Shown piece after piece: positions 15,532-24,031 of a DNA stretch of 64,000 nucleotides. The notes below the pieces were generated by a model that saw only the letters and a program-made list of their open reading frames with translations, had not been told where the DNA came from and ran no database searches. The translations under genes were made by a program, and so were the position numbers. Numbering within the stretch: position 1 is the stretch's first letter; the number at the start of each line of letters is the position of its first letter. Source of the DNA: Porticoccus sp002341315 (GTDB lineage Bacteria; Pseudomonadota; Gammaproteobacteria; Pseudomonadales; Porticoccaceae); assembly GCF_047634355.1 (NCBI RefSeq), contig NZ_JBLIAL010000006.1, one strand, 5' to 3'.

Positions 15532-16182
15532 TTACTTCCTGGTGTAGATAGTCGTCAATAAATCCTGCAACTCTGGAGTTGTAAAGGGGGAGTTCTCTCT
15601 GGCCTGGTATCCCTGAATGAAACCGGGGAGGAATCGCATGAGGGCCGCCATATCTTCGGGATAGCGAGCGGTGTGCTGGAAGTTTCTTATTCGAAATTCC
15701 CTGTCCAGCGGCTTGCGGTATATCTTCATGTCGGCAACATCGATAAGCCCCAGCCGGTTTTCCGGGGTGACAACAATATTTCCCATGTGTAGTGAGCGGA
15801 AATGAACGCCCTTTTCATGCAACTCCCGGATAAAACTGCCCAGTTTGTTGATGAGGATGAGGTCAATGTTATCGCCAAGCTTCTTGAGCGTTTTGCCGGT
15901 TAATGGGGAGTAATGCACAGCGGTTCGGTGAATGCATGGAATGCGTAACAACGCAATCACTGTCACCGTGGGGATCCCTTTGTCGGCCAGCTTCTGCGCA
16001 TTGCGAATGAACCGCTTCGAGTAAGGGTATACCCGGGCCAGTGACAAGAGGTGTCTCGCCCGAAACAGCTTCAGATAGGTGCCATCAGATAAAAGAAGCA
16101 CCTTTTCACCGAAAGGGTCCGACTCAATGACGGTGGCACCTTCCCGGAGGACCTGATACTCCTGCTCGATCAGTTTTTTCAT
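15532..16182 (-). CDS. LPS kinase-like protein with substituted catalytic loop
   Basis: A 216-residue protein of the LPS-kinase/toluene-tolerance type. YLKLF with Lys38 fits the ATP-binding lysine and LIDVAD with Asp148 the metal site. The catalytic loop reads F128-R-S130-L-H-M-G-N135, so the H-R-D triad is replaced by F-R-S while the downstream Asn is kept. It is divergent from hldE and lies upstream of the ligase/GT4 genes. The same loop may be common in this subfamily; I cannot verify that. Whether it phosphorylates anything is uncertain. Confidence 0.75.
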   Translation of the reverse strand: MKKLIEQEYQVLREGATVIESDPFGEKVLLLSDGTYLKLFRARHLLSLARVYPYSKRFIRNAQKLADKGIPTVTVIALLRIPCIHRTAVHYSPLTGKTLKKLGDNIDLILINKLGSFIRELHEKGVHFRSLHMGNIVVTPENRLGLIDVADMKIYRKPLDREFRIRNFQHTARYPEDMAALMRFLPGFIQGYQARENSPFTTPELQDLLTTIYTRK

Positions 16183-16265
16183 AACACTCCGGTCCCTGCT
16201 GCGGGCCCATTATAAAGGTCGTGCCCTATGGTAAGATACCCTCAATTTACCCTTGGATAATTCCG

Positions 16266-17690
16266 ATGAAATTGACTGTTCCTCGCTTTGACAAGGCTCA
16301 GGTTCTGGTGGTCGGTGATCTGATGCTGGATCGCTATTGGCATGGCAATACTTCCCGGATATCTCCTGAAGCCCCGGTCCCGGTTGTCAACGTAGCCCAG
16401 TGTGAGGACCGTATGGGCGGTGCAGGCAATGTGGCCCTGAATATTGCCACGCTGGGCGCCGGCGCGTCGCTGGTGGCCATTGTCGGTCGGGATGAAGCCG
16501 CCACAGCGTTGCGGGCCCGTCTTGATTCTGCAGGTGTCCACGCCGATCTACAAGTGTCTGATACAAAACCGACGATCACGAAATTGCGGGTGATCAGTCG
16601 GCACCAGCAATTATTACGTCTCGATTTTGAGGAAAGCTTTTCAGCGGCGGACTGCGATCAGTTGCCTGCCAAAGCCGCTTCCCTGCTGGTCAATGTCGGT
16701 GTACTGGTGCTGTCCGATTATGCCAAAGGGGCACTGCAACAACCCCAGGAGTTTATTCGTGCCGCCCGGGAGGCGGGTATTCCCGTGCTGGTGGATCCAA
16801 AGGGAACCGATTACGAGCGTTATCGTGGTGCCACACTGCTGACGCCCAACCTTGCCGAGTTCGAGTCTGTGGTGGGGCCCTGTGAAAACGAACAGGCACT
16901 GGAAGATAAGGGTGCCGCATTACTTGAGCAGCTGGACATCGATGCCCTTTTGATCACCCGCAGTGAGCAGGGGATGACCCTGTTGCGCAAGGGGGTGCGG
17001 GAGCTGCACCTGCCCGCAAGGGCACGGGAGGTGTTCGATGTCACCGGTGCCGGCGACACCGTTATCTCGGTGCTGGCCGCAGCGCTAGCCGCTGGTGAGA
17101 ATTTGCCCGAGGCCGTGGCCATGGCCAATATTGCCGCCGGTATCGTGGTGGGTAAACTGGGCACGGCAACGGTCAGCATGCCAGAGCTACGCCGTGCCAT
17201 GCAACAGGAGCGGGGCTTCGAAAGGGGCGTGGTTAATGAAGAGCAGTTAGCTGCCGATGTGGCCGATGCCCGTGCCCATGGCGAGCGGATTGTATTTACC
17301 AACGGTTGCTTTGACATTCTTCATGCCGGCCATGTGGGTTATCTGGAGCAGGCGCGGAAATTGGGTGACCGGCTGATTGTCGCCATCAATTCTGACGCCT
17401 CCGTGACCCGGCTCAAGGGTGAAGGCCGGCCGATCAATCCGGCAGACCGCCGTATGACGGTTTTGGCGGGCCTGGAGGCGGTCGACTGGGTGGTGTCTTT
17501 TGATGACGACACCCCGGAGCGGCTGCTTGAGCTTATCCGCCCCGACATCCTGGTGAAAGGGGGTGACTACAGCCGCGAGCAGGTAGTGGGCTGGCAAATT
17601 GTCGAAGGCTATGGAGGCCAGATAGCAGCCCTGGATTTTCTGGACGACTGCTCTACAACGGCTATTGTCAGCAAAATCCAGAAAAAGTAA
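16266..17690 (+). CDS. hldE: Bifunctional heptose-7-phosphate kinase / heptose-1-phosphate adenylyltransferase
   Basis: A 474-residue fusion (E. coli HldE is 477). The N-terminal ribokinase-like domain has VLVVGDLMLDRYWHGNTSRISPEAPVPV and the anion hole/base motif DVTGAGDTVIS. The C-terminal nucleotidyltransferase domain begins near residue 340 with FTNGCFDILHAGHVGYL, containing the HxGH signature. It makes ADP-D-glycero-beta-D-manno-heptose, the precursor used (after HldD epimerisation) by WaaC and WaaF. ATG 16266 gives the family-typical MKLTVPRFD start; the longer open frame from 16221 is not needed. Only 4 bases separate its stop from the convergent aldo/keto reductase. Confidence 0.96.
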   Translation: MKLTVPRFDKAQVLVVGDLMLDRYWHGNTSRISPEAPVPVVNVAQCEDRMGGAGNVALNIATLGAGASLVAIVGRDEAATALRARLDSAGVHADLQVSDTKPTITKLRVISRHQQLLRLDFEESFSAADCDQLPAKAASLLVNVGVLVLSDYAKGALQQPQEFIRAAREAGIPVLVDPKGTDYERYRGATLLTPNLAEFESVVGPCENEQALEDKGAALLEQLDIDALLITRSEQGMTLLRKGVRELHLPARAREVFDVTGAGDTVISVLAAALAAGENLPEAVAMANIAAGIVVGKLGTATVSMPELRRAMQQERGFERGVVNEEQLAADVADARAHGERIVFTNGCFDILHAGHVGYLEQARKLGDRLIVAINSDASVTRLKGEGRPINPADRRMTVLAGLEAVDWVVSFDDDTPERLLELIRPDILVKGGDYSREQVVGWQIVEGYGGQIAALDFLDDCSTTAIVSKIQKK

Positions 17691-17694
17691 GTAG

Positions 17695-18492
17695 TTACTT
17701 GCTTGCTGTTGCCCGGACAGCTTTGTCAATATTGTCCCGCAGGTGAGTGGGGTTGATGGTGCCGATAATCGCACTGCTCACGCCGGGGTGCTGAAAAATC
17801 ATCTGAAAGGTTTTATGTACGGGATCTTCCCCTGTTGTCAGGGTGGCGTGGCCGCTGGCCAGTGCTTTCTTGATAAGGACGCCTTTGTGCTGTGCCAGGC
17901 AATAATCGACCACCGGCAATTCGCGGTCGTGCTGAAGATTCCAGGTCACCATGACCGCATCGGATTTTTCGGCGGCTAACAGTCCCCCCTCGACGGTTTT
18001 TGTGGACATGCCAAAGGCGCGAATCTTCCCTTCTGTCTTCAGTTGGGCCAGCATATCCAGAGTGCCGTAGTCCCGTATGATGGCCTCATCGTTACCGTCG
18101 GAATGCACCAGCACAATATCGATCATTTCCGTGCGCAGGCGTTTCAGGCTGCGTTCGACGCTGAAGCGGGTATGCTCGGGGGTGAAATCATAGAATGATT
18201 TCCCCTGCTCGAACTCCTCACCGACCTTGCTGCAGATGACCCACGCTTCCCGCTGTCCTTTCAGCAGCTGACCCAGCCGGGTCTCGCTCGTGCCGTAAGC
18301 GGGTGCGGTATCTATCAGATTGATACCCTGTTGCCGGGCGATGGCGATGAGTTGAGCGGCCTGTTGATCATCCGGTATGGCAAAGTCATTGGGGTATTTC
18401 ACACCCTGATCACGGCCGAGTTTTACGGTGCCGAGACCGAGAATACTCACGTCGATGCCGGTGTTGCCGAAGGGTCTTCTGGGCAGCACCAC
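17695..18492 (-). CDS. Aldo/keto reductase
   Basis: A 265-residue NAD(P)H-dependent reductase of the (beta/alpha)8 AKR superfamily. Recognisable segments are RPFGNTGIDVSILGLGTVKLG at the N-terminus, NLIDTAPAYGTSE with the catalytic Asp and Tyr, ICSKVGEE with the catalytic Lys, LVHSDG in place of the usual LHxP, and the cofactor-region SSAIIGTINPTHLRDNI. The GTG start overlaps the stop of the upstream FAD oxidoreductase by one base, so the two are probably co-translated and may act on a common substrate, which I cannot name. Confidence 0.85.
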   Translation of the reverse strand: MVLPRRPFGNTGIDVSILGLGTVKLGRDQGVKYPNDFAIPDDQQAAQLIAIARQQGINLIDTAPAYGTSETRLGQLLKGQREAWVICSKVGEEFEQGKSFYDFTPEHTRFSVERSLKRLRTEMIDIVLVHSDGNDEAIIRDYGTLDMLAQLKTEGKIRAFGMSTKTVEGGLLAAEKSDAVMVTWNLQHDRELPVVDYCLAQHKGVLIKKALASGHATLTTGEDPVHKTFQMIFQHPGVSSAIIGTINPTHLRDNIDKAVRATASK

Positions 18493-19718
18493 TATTCTCC
18501 GAAAACCTTATGCCACGGCGTGGGAGCTAGTGGGGGGTGTCCAAGAAAGCCAAGCTCTGGAATGGGTTCTGCTGAAGGTTGCAACAGGGATTGCTCCTGT
18601 ATCAGGGTAATGACTTCGTCGGCAAGGTTGGGTGTCAGGGTCAGCTTGGTGGGCCAGGCGACCATGACATTCGGGCAGTTTTCTGCCCGGGAGACAAATG
18701 CTTTATCGGGGCGGGCAAAATTGCGTTGTCGGGGTTCGGCGCGGTCCACCCGCAAGGTGGCCCACTGTGCATTGCCGAGATCGACCCAGGGCATCAACGT
18801 ATTGAGCTCCTGTCTGGCGGTTCCGATCAGTTGCTCAGCCGTTTGGTCGACGCCCTTTTCTGCCAGACTTCCCCCCAGGTACCAGACCTGTGCTCCGTCG
18901 GCGCAGGGGTGGCTGGAGATTGTCAGTCTGGGCGTGGTGTCTGCCCCCAGACAGTGGCCATAAAACCGGTGTGGGTAATGGTGCTTGATCATGACCTGAT
19001 GCAGTGGGCGGCGCTGCATTTGTGGAGCGGTGATACCGAGTTCGTTGAGCATGGCTTCATTGCCCTGTCCCCCGGTCAGCACAAACTGGCGAGCGTCAAG
19101 CCGGCGGCTCTGCTGGCCGTGCTCAAAGTTGATGGCCGCAGCTCGCTCGCTGTTGAGCAGCCAGCGAGCCTGTTGCCAGTCAATCTGAAAAATGCGTCCG
19201 GCGCAGTTATCAGCCAGCGCCTTGACCACTGTGGGTACGTCGAGAACCATATCCACCAGCTGGTAAAGGCTGCCCTTGAATGCATTGTGCTGGAAAATGG
19301 CGGGCCGATCGTTTTTGGTCACCTTGTTGACCCGCCCACGGGTCGCCTTGCTGGCGAGAAAGGTGGTCATACGAGAGAGTGCACTGCTGCTGGACCACAG
19401 ATAAAAATGATCGCTGAGAATGGCCGCCCCGCGGAGGTCAACGTCCCCTTCGCCCGCCAGGCAGGAGCGCCAGTGATCCGGCATGTCTGCAATGGCTTCC
19501 GAGGCGCCTGTGATACTGCCGCTGAGGGTATATTTGATACCGCCGTGAATCATACCCTGGCTGGCGGCTGTCTGGTCGCCGCCCAGCGCGGTTTGTTCAA
19601 GCAGCACCGCATTATAGCCAGCTTTGACCAGCCTGTTGAGCAGCCAGAGACCGGCGATACCACCACCAATAATGGCGACATCGCAGCTGAGGTCCGTGTG
19701 ATTTTGGCTTTTTTCCAT
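18492..19718 (-). CDS. FAD-dependent oxidoreductase (DAO family)
   Basis: A 408-residue flavoprotein. The Rossmann dinucleotide-binding motif DVAIIGGGIAGLWLLNRLVKAGYNAVLLE (about 13-41) is followed by QTAASQGMIHGGIKY, a typical DAO/glycerol-3-phosphate-dehydrogenase-like arrangement, and a C-terminal MVAWPTKLTLTPNLADEV flavin segment. Substrate unknown. It is divergent from waaA with about 150 bases between starts and overlaps the aldo/keto reductase by one base. Nothing in the sequence ties it to LPS; it may simply be a neighbour. Confidence 0.8.
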   Translation of the reverse strand: MEKSQNHTDLSCDVAIIGGGIAGLWLLNRLVKAGYNAVLLEQTALGGDQTAASQGMIHGGIKYTLSGSITGASEAIADMPDHWRSCLAGEGDVDLRGAAILSDHFYLWSSSSALSRMTTFLASKATRGRVNKVTKNDRPAIFQHNAFKGSLYQLVDMVLDVPTVVKALADNCAGRIFQIDWQQARWLLNSERAAAINFEHGQQSRRLDARQFVLTGGQGNEAMLNELGITAPQMQRRPLHQVMIKHHYPHRFYGHCLGADTTPRLTISSHPCADGAQVWYLGGSLAEKGVDQTAEQLIGTARQELNTLMPWVDLGNAQWATLRVDRAEPRQRNFARPDKAFVSRAENCPNVMVAWPTKLTLTPNLADEVITLIQEQSLLQPSAEPIPELGFLGHPPLAPTPWHKVFGE

Positions 19719-19875
19719 AGAAAACAGAGGGTCTTGTTGCCGCTCGTTGAGCGATGAGTAGTCGGCCGGTCAGTCATTTGCTTTTGACAGGCTGGAAAGG
19801 CGCTAGTATACCCTGCCCAATATCTTTATGCTTTCCGCAAATCCGCCCATCTGGGGGCAGGCAGGAGGCAATTTT

Positions 19876-21156
19876 TTGGCGCGTTTTTTTTATTCAACAT
19901 TGTTCTACCTGCTGATACCCCTGATTCTGATACGCCTGCTGTGGCGCAGTACCAGGGCACCTGAGTATCGTCGGCGCTGGCCGGAGCGCTTTGGTTTTGT
20001 ACCGTGTATTGATCAAGCTCAGACAACAAAAACTATCTGGGTTCACTCTGTTTCGCTGGGGGAGACCCTTGCTTCAGTGCCGATGATTCAACAGCTTCAG
20101 CAGCGCTATCCCGAGGCGCAACTGGTGGTGACCACCATGACGCCGACCGGCTCAGCCTGTGTCAAAAATACGTTCGGCGACACGGTCTACCACGTCTATG
20201 CCCCCTATGACCTCCCCTGTGCAGTAAATCGTTTCTTGCGGCAGGTCCGCCCGGACTTGTTGATCATCATGGAGACCGAGCTCTGGCCCAACCTGATTCA
20301 CGGCTGCGCTGATCAAAACATTCCTGTCATTTTAGCCAATGCACGTCTGTCCGAAAACTCGGCCCGTGGCTACCGGCGATTTGATGCCCTGACGAGGCCC
20401 ATGTTGCGATGTATCAATCACGTTGCTGTGCAGCACGAAGCGGACGGTAATCGCTTTCTGGCGCTGGGTTTACCCGCATCACAACTGCTTGTCACTGGGA
20501 ATATCAAGTTTGACCTGACACTGGATGAGCCATTGCGGGCCCGGGCTTCACAACTCAGAGCCCAGTGGCAGGCCGGTTGTCGGCGCCCGATTCTGTTGGT
20601 TGCCAGTACACATCGCGGGGAAGACGATATTTTGCTGGATGCTTTTGAGCGGATTCGCCAACATGTCCCGGCACTGTTGTTGGTGCTGGTGCCGCGGCAC
20701 CCGGAGCGCTTCGACGACGTGACACAGCGCTGTCTGGCGAGGGGGTTAAACACCGTGCGCCGCAGTAGTGGTAAATCCCCTGCTGAGACGGATCAGGTGC
20801 TGATCGGCGATACCATGGGCGAATTGCTGGTGTTTTTTGGCGCCTGCGATATCGCGTTTGTCGGCGGCAGTCTGGTGGCCACCGGTGGCCACAACCTGAT
20901 TGAACCGGCAGCCTGGCAGGTGCCGGTATTGAGTGGGCCACACCTGTTTAATTTTGCCGATGTCTCGAGATTGTTGTTGGAGGCCGGCGGCATGACCATT
21001 TGCAGAGATGCCCGGTCAATTGCCGATACCGTGGTAGGGCTGCTGGGCGATCCCGATGCTGCCGCCCAAATGGGGGTGGCAGCAAAAATTGTAGCCGAGA
21101 AGAATCGCGGTGCGCTTGATCGGTTATTGGCGGTTATCGAACGCCAGCCTTGGTGA
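19876..21156 (+). CDS. waaA: 3-deoxy-D-manno-octulosonic acid transferase
   Basis: A 426-residue Kdo transferase (E. coli KdtA is 425) that adds Kdo to lipid IVA at the inner membrane. The N-terminal membrane anchor LARFFYSTLFYLLIPLILIRLLWRS is followed by EYRRRWPERFGF, then IWVHSVSLGET with the catalytic base region, METELWPNLI, ASTHRGEDD and the donor-site GGSLVATGGHNLIEPAAW. I chose TTG 19876 because AGGAGG lies 7 bases upstream and the protein then starts like its homologues; an in-frame ATG at 19828 would add 16 atypical residues. Its 3' end overlaps the convergent tolC gene by 23 bases. Confidence 0.94.
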   Translation: MARFFYSTLFYLLIPLILIRLLWRSTRAPEYRRRWPERFGFVPCIDQAQTTKTIWVHSVSLGETLASVPMIQQLQQRYPEAQLVVTTMTPTGSACVKNTFGDTVYHVYAPYDLPCAVNRFLRQVRPDLLIIMETELWPNLIHGCADQNIPVILANARLSENSARGYRRFDALTRPMLRCINHVAVQHEADGNRFLALGLPASQLLVTGNIKFDLTLDEPLRARASQLRAQWQAGCRRPILLVASTHRGEDDILLDAFERIRQHVPALLLVLVPRHPERFDDVTQRCLARGLNTVRRSSGKSPAETDQVLIGDTMGELLVFFGACDIAFVGGSLVATGGHNLIEPAAWQVPVLSGPHLFNFADVSRLLLEAGGMTICRDARSIADTVVGLLGDPDAAAQMGVAAKIVAEKNRGALDRLLAVIERQPW

Positions 21157-22549
21157 CATTAATGGCTGGATCCAGCCAGGCATTGAGCTGATAAATGTCT
21201 TCCGGGCTCAACTGACCGGCCACTTCCTTCAGGCGCAACAGGCTGCCGATATAATCGAAACGGGCGTTGGCGTAGTCACGGCGCGCCTGGTAGAGGTTTT
21301 GCTGGGCGAGCAATACATCGACAATGTTGCGGGTTCCCGCATCGTAGCCAGCCTGAGTTGCTTCCAGTGCACTGGCTGCTGACGTGATGGCCTGATTTCT
21401 GGCATTCACCCGGGCCTTGTCGGTGAGGACGGACAAGTGCTGAGAACGAGCCTGCTGCACGGTGTTGCGTTGTGCGCCGGTAAAAATTTCCTTTGCTTCA
21501 ACGGATTGATGGAAGGCCTGTCGACGTTCGGCGCTGATCAGGCCCCCGGTAAAAATGGGAATAGTCAGCTGTAGCCCCACCACATGGCCGTCCTGCTTGG
21601 TTTCCGATGGGCTGACGTAATACGGATTGGGTGGGTCACTGATATCCCGCCCCCTAAACTCACTTTTTGACTGATCGTCAAAATAGGATATCGAACCGGA
21701 CAACGTGGGGGCGTGTTCGTATTTTTTCGAGTCGGCGTTCTCTTCAGCTGCATCCCGCTGGTATCTGGTTGCCTGCAGTGTAAAGTTATTCTGCAGGGCA
21801 AATTGAACCCAGTCTTCGCGGCTGAGGGGTTGGGGATCGACAATGGGAAAGTCCGGCATCAGACCCGCCAGCTGCTCATATCGCTGGCCGGTGAGTACGG
21901 TTAAACCCTCAAAGGCGATATCCAGCGCGCCGCGGATTTCCAGGGTGTTTACCTTGGCACTATCAAAGGCCGCCTGGGCTTCGTGGACATCGGTAATGGG
22001 CAGCAGGCCCACTTCGAAGCGCTCGGTGGTTTGTTCGAGCTGCCGCTGGATGGCTTTTTGTTCGGCCAGGGCCGTTTCCAGATTTTCTCTGGCCCGCAGA
22101 ACCTCAAAATAGGCGTCGGCAGTGCGGAGGATCAGGAGCTGCTGATCGGCGGCAAACTGCAGCCGGGCTTGTTCGCTGAGCGCTTTGCCCTGCTGAAAGG
22201 TGAACCAGGCGGGCAGGTCGAAAATGGGCTGTGTCAGACTGATGGAATAGCCCTTCGTATCCGTATCCGTATGACCCTCACGGCCAAACACGGCACCCTG
22301 CCCTAACACGGTGGTATTTGCGCCATCGGATTCCAGCTCTTCATATTCACCCCTTGCCGTAATTTGTGGCAGCAGGCCGGCACGGCCAATATTTTTTGCT
22401 TCGCTATCCGCCCGGTAAGCGGCCTGGGCTGCCCGCAATTGCGGGTCGTGTTCCACTGCCTGTTCATAAATCTGAGACAGCGTCTCGCCGACAGCAAAGG
22501 GGCTGATCAAAACCAGTGCCAGACAGCGTAGATGTTTCAAGGGGTGCAT
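21134..22549 (-). CDS. tolC: TolC family outer membrane efflux protein
   Basis: A 471-residue outer membrane channel subunit of tripartite efflux and type I secretion systems. Signal peptide MHPLKHLRCLALVLISPFAVG, then two OEP repeats rich in coiled-coil helix; features include AVEHDPQLRAAQAAYRADSE, GLLPQITARGEYEE, a second-repeat NNFTLQATRYQRDAAEEN and the closing segment ARFDYIGSLLRLKEVAGQLS. Two ATGs lie 15 bases apart; I use 22549 because AAGGA precedes it at proper spacing and the product then begins with the signal peptide. It converges on waaA, and the stop codons lie inside each other's reading frames. Confidence 0.92.
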   Translation of the reverse strand: MHPLKHLRCLALVLISPFAVGETLSQIYEQAVEHDPQLRAAQAAYRADSEAKNIGRAGLLPQITARGEYEELESDGANTTVLGQGAVFGREGHTDTDTKGYSISLTQPIFDLPAWFTFQQGKALSEQARLQFAADQQLLILRTADAYFEVLRARENLETALAEQKAIQRQLEQTTERFEVGLLPITDVHEAQAAFDSAKVNTLEIRGALDIAFEGLTVLTGQRYEQLAGLMPDFPIVDPQPLSREDWVQFALQNNFTLQATRYQRDAAEENADSKKYEHAPTLSGSISYFDDQSKSEFRGRDISDPPNPYYVSPSETKQDGHVVGLQLTIPIFTGGLISAERRQAFHQSVEAKEIFTGAQRNTVQQARSQHLSVLTDKARVNARNQAITSAASALEATQAGYDAGTRNIVDVLLAQQNLYQARRDYANARFDYIGSLLRLKEVAGQLSPEDIYQLNAWLDPAINVTKAGVR

Positions 22550-22844
22550 CGGAAATCCTTCCATCAGGTGGCTTGCCAGCGCGAGAGTCTAGCAGATTTT
22601 TGGCATTCGAACATGGCCCCGTCCGCAGAGTGGGGCTTTCGAAATGGCCTGCGCTGCTGATGAGATTTAAGGTATTGTGAATACCGGGAGTGGCATGAAT
22701 TTGCGTCAGGAAAATTTGCCGGTCAGTCCTTTGTTGATGAGGGGATGTGCTGGTGGTGTGCGGGTCGTCAAGGGTCGTTTATTGCCCCTGAAAGCATGAC
22801 CCGCTAATGGCTATCGGTTACAGTGTGGACAGGGGGGGTTGGAT
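22550..22844. other. Intergenic region between divergent tolC and nudF
   Basis: About 295 bases without a credible gene. It should carry promoters for tolC (minus) and the nudF-DUF1249-cpdA group (plus), but I could not identify a convincing -35/-10 pair. No TPP riboswitch or tRNA-like structure was seen. Confidence 0.5.
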
Positions 22845-23450
22845 ATGTCCGAGGCGGATCGTTACACGCGAAAGGATGTCGAGGTACTCGGCAGTGAACA
22901 GGTATTTCGTGGTTTTTTCTCCATGATAAAACTGACCCTGCGGCACAAACTGTTCTCCGGTGAATGGTCAGAGCCTATTGTGCGGGAATTATTCGAGCGG
23001 GGCAGTTGCGTGGGTGTGCTGCTCTATGATCCACAACATGAACTATTGGCGTTGGCGGAGCAGTTTCGTGTGGGGGCGCTGGAGGATGCCAAAGGCCCCT
23101 GGTTATACGAGGTGGTTGCCGGGATGGTTGAACCGGGCGAGCAACTCGAAGAGGTGGCAAGGCGCGAGACTATGGAGGAGGCGGGCCTGACTCCCGCTAA
23201 ACTGCTGCCGATCTGTGATTACTGGGTCAGCCCGGGTAATACCAGCGAGCGCATGTATCTGTTCTGCGCACTACTGGACTTGAGCTCGGCGGGTGGTATT
23301 TACGGGCTGGATCTCGAGTCAGAGGACATTAGGCTCCACGTCATGCCAAGAACCGAGGCGTTTGCCCGGCTGGACCAAGGGCAGTGCAATAACGCAGCTA
23401 CTATGATCAGTCTGATGTGGTTGCGAATGAATTACCCGCATTTTGTGTGA
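22845..23450 (+). CDS. nudF: ADP-ribose pyrophosphatase, Nudix family
   Basis: A 201-residue Nudix hydrolase that splits ADP-ribose to AMP and ribose-5-phosphate. The Nudix box is GMVEPGEQLEEVARRETMEEAGL (G-x5-E-x7-R-E-x2-E-E-x-G-x). YWVSPGNTSERMYLF lies downstream, as in E. coli NudF (209 residues). ATG 22845 is preceded by AGGGGGG; the open frame reaches a TTG two codons earlier. It heads the group nudF-DUF1249-cpdA-yqiA-parE, the order known from E. coli (nudF-yqiB-cpdA-yqiA-parE). Confidence 0.92.
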   Translation: MSEADRYTRKDVEVLGSEQVFRGFFSMIKLTLRHKLFSGEWSEPIVRELFERGSCVGVLLYDPQHELLALAEQFRVGALEDAKGPWLYEVVAGMVEPGEQLEEVARRETMEEAGLTPAKLLPICDYWVSPGNTSERMYLFCALLDLSSAGGIYGLDLESEDIRLHVMPRTEAFARLDQGQCNNAATMISLMWLRMNYPHFV

Positions 23451-23509
23451 CAGATTGCGCCATTTTTGATGCCGGGAAAGTAAAGTCGGCAAAAACGTGA
23501 CTGAGTACT

Positions 23510-23980
23510 GTGAATCCGAAGATGAAAGTACGTTACAAAGTAGATCTGATCGGGTACATGGCCGAGTGTGACGCAAACTATCTGCGGCTCATGAAGCTGT
23601 TTCCCGATATGGCGAACGGTGGCGAGCGCAGAATTGGTCTGCGTCACGACGGTGAACATGTATTGCGGTTGATTGCGCGCGAGCAGACCGCTTACACCAC
23701 GTTGCTGGAGCTGTCTCAGGGAGCCAGGGATGGCGGTAGAGATAGCTGGTTCAAACTGCCGATACTGATGTTGCGTCTCTATCACGATGCCCGCGTTGCG
23801 GAGGTGTTGTCCTGGGAAGGGGTCCGACAAATCAGGCCGCGTTACGATTATCCCAACCGGCAGATGTATCATCAGGATGAAAAGGCACAATGGAATCGTT
23901 TTTTGGGAGAGTGGTTATCCCATTGCCTGAAATATGGTTATCATCTGGAGCCGTTGTTCGGCGAAACGCCATACGGATGA
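23510..23980 (+). CDS. yqiB: DUF1249 family protein (YqiB-like)
   Basis: A 156-residue cytoplasmic protein of unknown function, homologous to E. coli YqiB (140 residues). Typical family features are the N-terminal LIGYMAECDANYLRLMKLFPD, TTLLELSQ and the C-terminal MYHQDEKAQWNRFLGEWLSHCLKYGY. It sits between nudF and cpdA, the arrangement conserved in enterics. The GTG start at 23510 is the longest; ATG 23522 (MKVRYKV) is equally possible, as neither has a clear ribosome binding site. Confidence 0.85.
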   Translation: MNPKMKVRYKVDLIGYMAECDANYLRLMKLFPDMANGGERRIGLRHDGEHVLRLIAREQTAYTTLLELSQGARDGGRDSWFKLPILMLRLYHDARVAEVLSWEGVRQIRPRYDYPNRQMYHQDEKAQWNRFLGEWLSHCLKYGYHLEPLFGETPYG

Positions 23981-24031
23981 GGCTGGTTGGCTTGCCGTTG
24001 CCAGTGAGCATTAAAAGGGAGTCGAATCATC

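Noticed and set aside
16209..16214. Perfect TATAAT on the minus strand upstream of the kinase-like gene
   Set aside because: No acceptable -35 hexamer at 16-18 bases; too weak to annotate as a promoter, although the position is plausible.
18579..19757. 392-codon open frame on the plus strand
   Set aside because: Antisense to the FAD oxidoreductase; no domain or ribosome binding site, and it would run across the waaA promoter region.
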